From NCBI GenBank assembly GCA_964413525.1, contig CAYPTI010000029.1, positions 1-11,073 of the forward strand: a stretch of DNA of 11,073 nt, in the 5' to 3' direction. The translations under genes and the position numbers were made by a program. This DNA is from CAYPTI01 sp964413525 [NCBI: uncultured bacterium] (GTDB taxonomy: Bacteria > T1Sed10-126). A model generated the notes under the pieces. It made no database searches. It was not told where the DNA came from and saw only the letters and a list, made by a program, of their open reading frames with translations. Of the stretch, positions 6,830 to 11,073 are shown piece after piece. The first letter of the stretch is position 1, and every line of letters starts with the position of its first letter.

Positions 6830-8196
6830 CGACCCCCATCATCATCCGGTTGCTTCCCCGAAGCTGTTCCGTAGGCGGGTTCGGGTGACGAACGGCGAGC
6901 GTAACTGAACCCCAGCGCCAGGCTGATCAGGATCCAGCCGGCGGCAAACCCGGCCCCCACGATAGAAATCCCGAACAATCCCAGACCAACCCCCTGTAAC
7001 CCGGCGAAGAACCAGCCCGTCACGGCGTCACCGCCCCGGTACACGACGGTGTCGACCACGTTCTTCCCCTTGTACTTGTCGGAGTCGGACAGCGGCGAAA
7101 ACAACACTTCCCGGGCCGGTCGGGCCAGGGCGTAGTTGGACGACCGCCGCACGATCTGAAAAACGATCACGCTCAGCAGAACCGGAGAGACGGCCAGGGC
7201 CAGGAACCCCACCACCGTCACCACCGGAAGCGAGGTCAGGGATGGAGTCGGGCCGAAGGCGTCGATCAACCGACCGGTGAAGAACAGCTGGCACCCGATC
7301 GTCAGGCCGTTCACCCCGAAGTCCATCAGGGCGAACACCTGGGTCCGCCGGGCCGACCGGTCGATCAGCTGTTCGATGATGTTCGCCTGCTCAAAATAGA
7401 CGAACGTCGAGGTGCCGGAGTACAGCACGATAAACAGCCCGATCCCCAGCAAATAAGGGGATCGAAACAAGCTCGTTAACCCGTCGAACAGATGACCCCC
7501 GATCCGGTCGTCCCACTCGAGGGGATCCGAACGGTCGGACTTCCCCTCGCCTTCTTCCGTCGGCTCGCTGTCCGTCCGGTAATGGAAAATTTGGTGAATG
7601 CACAACAACGTTCCGGCCAGCAGAACCGCCGAGACGAGCAGCAGGTTGTCCGTTCCCATCAGCGGCGGGAGCGTCGTGGTCAGGGTCGGCCCGACGATCG
7701 CTCCGGTGGTTCCCCCGGCCGCGATGAACCCGAACAGCCGTTCGGTCTGCTCCTGCTCGTAGACGTCGACCATGAAGCTCCAGAACACCGAGACGACGAA
7801 CAGGTTGAACACACTGAGCCAGATGAAAAATCCGATCGCGGCCCCGCGCGGATACAGGTCGCTTTTCAAGAGACCGAAGAACCCGATCAGCGTCAGCAGG
7901 AAAAGCAAGTAGAACGCCGGAACGATCCGTTTCTTCGAGACGCGGGACGCGATCCAACCGAAAATCGGCACAACGATCAGGGTCCCCACGAAGGTCCCGG
8001 TGAACATCCAGGGCAGGTTCTCCACTCCGCCCTGGATTCCCATCTCGTCCCGGATTGGCCGGAGGACGTAATAGCTTGAGAGCAGGAAGAAAAAGTACAG
8101 GAACGACCAGGCCACCACGGCCGTCTCGGATCGCTTGATCCGCAGGCCGGTTTCAAGCCATCCGTAGACGAAGTCCCCGACGGTTGAACGGTTCAT
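6826..8196 (-). CDS. ATP/ADP-translocase-like (Npt1/Npt2-type) MFS transporter
   Basis: This 456-residue protein has about 11-12 hydrophobic segments and a charged central loop (about residues 210-235, rich in Glu, Ser, Asp), the layout of a major-facilitator-type carrier. Two stretches are typical of the branch related to ATP/ADP translocases of plastids, rickettsiae and chlamydiae: SYYVLRPIRDEMG (41-53) in the first helix, and LARPAREVLF followed by DKYKGKNVVDT (373-383) and YRGGDAVTGW. Many free-living bacteria carry such members with untested substrates, so nucleotide exchange is not assured. The start ATG 8196 has GGGGGA 7 bases upstream. It is divergent from the Tat-signalled aldo/keto reductase and convergent with thiL, overlapping it by 4 bases. 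The N-terminus (about 1-24) is cytoplasmic and the C-terminal 25 residues are polar. Family call is good, substrate unknown. Confidence 0.72.
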   Translation of the reverse strand: MNRSTVGDFVYGWLETGLRIKRSETAVVAWSFLYFFFLLSSYYVLRPIRDEMGIQGGVENLPWMFTGTFVGTLIVVPIFGWIASRVSKKRIVPAFYLLFLLTLIGFFGLLKSDLYPRGAAIGFFIWLSVFNLFVVSVFWSFMVDVYEQEQTERLFGFIAAGGTTGAIVGPTLTTTLPPLMGTDNLLLVSAVLLAGTLLCIHQIFHYRTDSEPTEEGEGKSDRSDPLEWDDRIGGHLFDGLTSLFRSPYLLGIGLFIVLYSGTSTFVYFEQANIIEQLIDRSARRTQVFALMDFGVNGLTIGCQLFFTGRLIDAFGPTPSLTSLPVVTVVGFLALAVSPVLLSVIVFQIVRRSSNYALARPAREVLFSPLSDSDKYKGKNVVDTVVYRGGDAVTGWFFAGLQGVGLGLFGISIVGAGFAAGWILISLALGFSYARRSSPEPAYGTASGKQPDDDGGR

Positions 8197-8231
8197 GCAG
8201 GGTCCCCCGCGGTCGACGGATATCGGGTCAC

Positions 8232-8237
8232 GTTATA
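8232..8237 (-). promoter_or_regulatory. Possible -10 element for the transporter gene
   Basis: On the minus strand TATAAC (five of six matches to TATAAT) lies about 35 bases before ATG 8196, giving a short leader if used. No good -35 box is seen 16-18 bases upstream, so this is tentative. The 90-base gap 8197-8286 must hold start signals for both divergent genes, and I found no clear promoter for the plus-strand one. Confidence 0.3.
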
Positions 8238-8286
8238 CGCTTGAGTTCCGAACCAGACCGGTGTTTCCATCGGGGAATGATAACGA

Positions 8287-9246
8287 ATGACGGGAGATAA
8301 CCATGATCCAACCATCGGCCGGCGGGACTTCCTCAAATGGTCGTTGGCCCTGGGCGCCAGCCTCGGTCTCTCCTCCTGGGGACCCCTCCTCGAGCGGCTC
8401 CGGGCCAGGCCCGCACCCGCGATGAAGACCCGAACGATTCCCTCATCGGGGGAGGAACTCCCCGTGGTCGGCGTGGGAACCTGGCAGCAGTTTGACGTCA
8501 GCTCGGAACCCGACAACCTGGATCCGCTCCGAAAAGTGCTTTCCGGCCTATTCGAAACCGGCGGAAGCGTAATCGACTCCTCACCGATGTACGGCCGGGC
8601 GGAATCGGTCGTCGGCACCCTGCTCGATTCGATGGAGGACCGGGAGCAGGCGTTCGTTGCCACGAAAGTATGGACCAGCGGGCGGCAGGACGGCATTCAA
8701 CAGATGGAACAATCGATGCGGCGACTCAACGTGTCGACGGTCGACCTGATGCAGGTTCACAACCTGGTCGACTGGCAAACTCACCTGGATACGCTGGACC
8801 GCTGGAAGGAAACGGGACGGATCCGGTACGACGGGATCACCCACTACCGGGAATCGGGGTTCGAGGGGCTGGAGCGCATCATGCGGGATCGGACGATCGA
8901 TTTCGTCCAGTTGCCCTACTCGATCGGGTTTCGGGGCGTCGAGGAAACCCTCCTTCCCCTGGCCCGGGACCGGGGCATCGCGGTGCTGGTCAACCGTCCC
9001 TTCCAGACGGGCACCCTGTTCGACAGCGTTCGGGACGAACCGCTGCCCGACTGGGCCTCCGACCTGGACTGCGAGAGCTGGGCCCAATATTTCCTCAAGT
9101 TCATTCTCGGTCACCCGGCCGTAACCTGCGTAATCCCGGGAACAAGTAATCCCGAACATATGCTTGACAACGCCCGGGCCGGCGTCGGAACGATCCCCGA
9201 CGAAGACCAGCGGGAACGAATGCACCGCTACTGGCGATCACTCTAG
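8287..9246 (+). CDS. Tat-signalled aldo/keto reductase family oxidoreductase
   Basis: This 319-residue protein starts with a twin-arginine signal: GRRDFLKW (11-18) followed by the hydrophobic SLALGASLGLSS, so it is predicted to be exported folded by the Tat system. The mature part (from about residue 45) is an aldo/keto reductase barrel with the full catalytic tetrad Asp97, Tyr102, Lys127 and His158 (in VIDSSPMYGR, VATKVW and QVHN). It closes with FILGHPAVTCVIPGTSNPEHMLDN, the usual nucleotide-binding end. Such enzymes reduce carbonyls with NAD(P)H; the substrate here cannot be told. The start ATG 8287 has GGGGA 10 bases upstream. An out-of-frame ATG at 8303 has a better-spaced site but opens only a short low-complexity frame. 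It stands alone on the plus strand, followed by a long non-coding gap. Family call firm, export well supported. Confidence 0.88.
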   Translation: MTGDNHDPTIGRRDFLKWSLALGASLGLSSWGPLLERLRARPAPAMKTRTIPSSGEELPVVGVGTWQQFDVSSEPDNLDPLRKVLSGLFETGGSVIDSSPMYGRAESVVGTLLDSMEDREQAFVATKVWTSGRQDGIQQMEQSMRRLNVSTVDLMQVHNLVDWQTHLDTLDRWKETGRIRYDGITHYRESGFEGLERIMRDRTIDFVQLPYSIGFRGVEETLLPLARDRGIAVLVNRPFQTGTLFDSVRDEPLPDWASDLDCESWAQYFLKFILGHPAVTCVIPGTSNPEHMLDNARAGVGTIPDEDQRERMHRYWRSL

Positions 9247-9649
9247 CTCGGTCGATTCACAACCGCCGACGGGAATCCTGTGGAACCAGGTTGACTGAGC
9301 ATCAACTCGACTCGGAACCCGCAAACGAGACAACTTCCGGGACGAATCTACTCACTTTACGAAACCTTTCCGAGCAGCCCTTCAAAATGGACATTAGCGG
9401 GCCCGGACGACCGCAGTTACCTTTTGGATTATTGAATCCAGTGACCTCACACCCGTCGAACGGAATGAAGGCGTCCATGGAATCCAGCCCGTCGTGAAGT
9501 CTGCGCATCACCGGTGTGCGGTTGTATCTGCCGCCCGTGAGAACCATAATTAATAGGAGTTAACCGTGGCCGAAGTTCGTTCGGACACGGAATCAAGTGC
9601 CTGCCGCCCCTCAAATTCTTCATTCGTTGCTGCCCGGGAGGGATTGGTT
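9247..9649. other. Intergenic region of lower G+C with no convincing gene
   Basis: These 403 bases lie between the aldo/keto reductase stop and the preferred start of the lipoprotein gene. By hand count the middle part (9301-9480) is about 50-57% G+C, lower than the flanking genes. A TTG frame on the plus strand (9291-9497, 68 codons) and an ATG frame on the minus strand (9302-9547, 81 codons) overlap almost fully; neither has a good ribosome site or a recognisable motif. A small hairpin, TGGATT-ATTG-AATCCA, lies at 9425-9440. The right end holds a promoter-like pair and two ribosome sites for the lipoprotein gene. I see nothing else certain; a small RNA or an untranslated leader is possible. 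Confidence 0.5.
9522..9550 (+). promoter_or_regulatory. Possible promoter of the lipoprotein-DUF2231 pair
   Basis: A -35-like TTGTAT (9522-9527) and a -10-like CATAAT (9545-9550, five of six matches) are separated by exactly 17 bases. Transcription would begin near 9557, leaving almost no leader for GTG 9566 but about 93 bases before GTG 9650. This fits the choice of GTG 9650 as the start. The -35 match is weak (TTG only), so confidence is low. Confidence 0.35.
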
Positions 9650-10000
9650 GTGAAATTGTACGGTGGACGTGGTCTGCTGATCGCCGGACTGGCGGTGTTG
9701 TTGCTGGTCGGTCCGGTCGCCTGCGGAGGAGAACAGGAAGCCGACGCGGTGGAATCCGGCACCTACACCGGAACGCTGGAGGAAGTCGTCCCCGAGGAAA
9801 CCGAAATTTACGTGGAACTGGAGGACGGACGAACGATTGAACTGTATTTCAGTGACGAAACGGAACTGACCGACTCGGAGGGGGAGTCAATTTCCTTCGA
9901 GACCCTGAGTTCGGGGGATCGGGTTCGGGTGGAGGTTGAACAGGTCGGACAGCGCAACGACCCGATCGCGGTCACGCTGCTTGATTCTTCCGACGGGTAA
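9650..10000 (+). CDS. Small acidic lipoprotein, DUF5666-like fold suspected
   Basis: From GTG 9650 the product has 116 residues. It opens with a short basic N-terminus (VKLYGGRG), a hydrophobic core LLIAGLAVLLLVG and a lipobox-like PVACGG, so Cys25 is the likely lipidated residue; Pro at -3 is not standard. The mature part is strongly acidic, with alternating strands (GTYTGTLEEVV, IYVELEDGRTIELYF, SGDRVRVEVEQV). This resembles the small beta-barrel of DUF5666-type proteins, which is inference from pattern only. GTG 9650 is preferred because GGGAGGG lies 7 bases upstream and it yields a normal signal peptide. GTG 9566, behind AGGAG at 6 bases, would add 28 residues before the signal. The stop is 8 bases before the DUF2231 gene, so the two likely form one unit. 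Function unknown. Confidence 0.65.
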   Translation: MKLYGGRGLLIAGLAVLLLVGPVACGGEQEADAVESGTYTGTLEEVVPEETEIYVELEDGRTIELYFSDETELTDSEGESISFETLSSGDRVRVEVEQVGQRNDPIAVTLLDSSDG

Positions 10001-10008
10001 TCGTCCTC

Positions 10009-10503
10009 ATGCTGGACGGCCTGTGGCGACTCGAACTGCTCCACCCGCTGGTGGTTCACTTTGCGGTCTCGGTGCTCATTCTCGGTACGCTGTTCTGGCC
10101 CGCCCGGTGGCTTGATCCGGAGTCCCGGTTCGGATTCCTCTGCCCCCTGCCACGGGTTCTTCTGATTCTCGGGGTGATGCTGGGCTGGCTGGCCGTGCTC
10201 ACCGGAGAATGGGCCTACAGCGAAGTTGCAGGTACCCTCTGCGTCCCGAACGTGGCGGATTACCATCAGATCAACGCCTACCGCGCCCTCTGGGTGTTCA
10301 CCGCGGGTATGGGGGTTGATCTCCTCCGAATTGCCACCGGCTTTGGGGTCCGGTTCCGGTCCCTCCTGAACGGGGGGTTGCTGATCGTGTTTCTCGTGGG
10401 TTCCGGGTTTCTGATCCGCGCCGGCGAATACGGGGCTCACCTTGTCTACGAACAGGCCGCGGCCGTCCATGCACCCGACGCCCAGTGCAGCCGGTTTGAG
10501 TAA
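10009..10503 (+). CDS. DUF2231-family membrane protein
   Basis: This 164-residue protein has about four hydrophobic segments (roughly 13-30, 49-66, 92-110 and 119-136) and is predicted to sit in the inner membrane. It opens with the family hallmark LHPLVVHFAVSVLILGTLF, with His12 and His17, and has a further His86 in NVADYHQINAYRALW. The paired histidines near membrane helices suggest metal or heme binding, but I know of no settled function for the family. It begins 8 bases after the lipoprotein stop with only a weak ribosome site, so it probably relies on coupling to that gene. It is convergent with the DUF2784 gene 56 bases on. Cys45 and Cys78 lie in loop regions. Family call is good; role unknown. 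Confidence 0.72.
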   Translation: MLDGLWRLELLHPLVVHFAVSVLILGTLFWPARWLDPESRFGFLCPLPRVLLILGVMLGWLAVLTGEWAYSEVAGTLCVPNVADYHQINAYRALWVFTAGMGVDLLRIATGFGVRFRSLLNGGLLIVFLVGSGFLIRAGEYGAHLVYEQAAAVHAPDAQCSRFE

Positions 10504-10559
10504 CTCCACGGAAGCCATGGCCCGGACACAGGCATCCCAACCCCGCCGGTAAATCCGGG

Positions 10560-10949
10560 TTAGAGCCGGGTTGAGCGGTCGCCTCGCACCCTCCGAAACA
10601 GAAGCCAGCCGTAGCAGGCAAGATTGAACCCGAGAACTCCGTAGATCAGCGCCAGGCCGACCCCCGATTCCACGGTCAATCCGGGAACCGGGCCGAACAG
10701 GTAGTGTTCGATGAACCCGCCCTCATAGGTCGCCTGCCCCGCCCGGGTTAGGAACGACTTCTCAATCTCCGTCAGCGGACAGGCCCGGTCCGTCGGGACG
10801 ATGAAGAGTCCCCAGGCCAGTAACGGAGCGTGAACCCAGACGATTCTCGGCCACCGCAGGGCCGGGAGCATCCCGGCGGCGATAAACACAATGAATCCAA
10901 GGTGGACCAGGAAGACGCCGCGAGCCAGGATCAGATAAACAAGGCTCAC
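10560..10949 (-). CDS. DUF2784-family membrane protein
   Basis: This 129-residue inner-membrane protein has about four hydrophobic segments. It carries the DUF2784 pattern: an N-terminal helix with His16 (VFLVHLGFIVFIAAG), a second with His40 (VWVHAPLLAWGLF), then CPLTEIE (57-63), a Gly-rich turn and GGFIEHYLF with His82. The family is widespread in diderm bacteria and its function is not known to me. The start is GTG 10949; no strong ribosome site is seen, but the upstream in-frame codons offer no better start and the fold begins at once. It follows a gene that ends 46 bases upstream at 10996 and may be in an operon with it. It faces the DUF2231 gene across a 56-base gap without a clear terminator. 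Confidence 0.75.
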   Translation of the reverse strand: MSLVYLILARGVFLVHLGFIVFIAAGMLPALRWPRIVWVHAPLLAWGLFIVPTDRACPLTEIEKSFLTRAGQATYEGGFIEHYLFGPVPGLTVESGVGLALIYGVLGFNLACYGWLLFRRVRGDRSTRL

Positions 10950-10995
10950 CGGCTGTCGTACCCATCCGGAACGTCCTGGTCGTATCGTCTCCGGG

Positions 10996-11073
10996 TCACG
11001 GGCGTTCCACGATCACCCGGTCCCCGACCTCAAGTCCGATCCGGCGGGTGAATTCATAGGGAACCTCGATCAC
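10996..11073 (-). CDS. C-terminal end of an unidentified protein (partial)
   Basis: On the minus strand a frame is open from the right edge to a TGA at 10998-10996, giving the last 25 residues of a protein whose start lies outside the window. The visible end reads YEFTRRIGLEVGDRVIVERP. The GLEVGDRVIVE pattern resembles the end of small beta-barrel domains such as SpoVT/AbrB-like or other strand-turn-strand folds, but it is too short to assign. Codon use is like the neighbours. It lies 46 bases upstream of the DUF2784 gene and is probably co-transcribed with it. No start codon choice is possible here. Confidence 0.45.
   Translation of the reverse strand: MIEVPYEFTRRIGLEVGDRVIVERP

Noticed and set aside
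8303-8425. Out-of-frame ATG behind GGGAG inside the aldo/keto reductase start
   Set aside because: It opens 40 codons of Ser/Pro/Gly-rich sequence ending in TGA, with no likeness to a real peptide; the in-frame ATG 8287 gives a proper Tat signal.
9302-9547. 81-codon minus-strand frame in the intergenic region
   Set aside because: No ribosome site precedes its ATG, no motif is recognised, and it overlaps an equally weak plus-strand frame; kept only as part of the unexplained region.
10539-10561. Possible bidirectional terminator between DUF2231 and DUF2784 genes
   Set aside because: The AACCC..GGGTT arms and an alternative CCGG-TAAAT-CCGG stem are short and compete with each other, and no T-tract follows on either strand.

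Overview
This is a GC-rich bacterial window (coding parts look roughly 60-65% G+C) holding eleven complete genes and two cut by the window ends. An ExbB/ExbD/TonB set, a Tat-type signal and a lipoprotein signal point to a diderm (Gram-negative) bacterium. GTG and TTG starts are used, neighbouring genes often overlap by a few bases, and several proteins are rich in Asp/Glu. I cannot name the phylum from the sequence. The set would fit, for example, Verrucomicrobiota, Gemmatimonadota or Rhodothermota-like lineages, but that is only an impression. No tRNA, rRNA, CRISPR array, insertion sequence or phage gene was seen.

Layout. (1) Bases 1-2513, minus strand: an energy-transduction operon read exbB, exbD, tonB, TPR protein. 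It encodes the inner-membrane proton-channel motor, the energy transducer and a periplasmic TPR protein that runs off the left edge. (2) Bases 2514-2737: a divergent control region between exbB and acpS. (3) Bases 2738-6829, plus strand: a tightly packed housekeeping operon acpS, nnrDE, alr, thiL, with overlaps of 4, 13 and 4 bases. It covers acyl-carrier-protein activation, NAD(P)HX repair, D-alanine supply for peptidoglycan, and thiamine diphosphate formation. (4) Bases 6826-8196, minus strand: a transporter of the ATP/ADP-translocase-like branch, convergent with thiL and sharing four bases with it at the stop codons. (5) Bases 8287-9246, plus strand: an aldo/keto reductase with a twin-arginine signal, divergent from the transporter. 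(6) Bases 9247-9649: a non-coding or unexplained stretch of lower G+C. (7) Bases 9650-10503, plus strand: a small acidic lipoprotein followed at once by a DUF2231-type membrane protein. (8) Bases 10560-11073, minus strand: a DUF2784-type membrane protein and, upstream of it, the last 25 codons of a gene that enters from the right.

Most of the window is recognisable housekeeping content and I do not see a clear new multi-gene system. The points most worth a second look are a 28-codon basic reading frame that ends on the exbD start codon, the nucleotide-transporter-like gene, the Tat-targeted aldo/keto reductase, the lipoprotein/DUF2231 pair with two competing start sites, and the unexplained 9247-9649 region.
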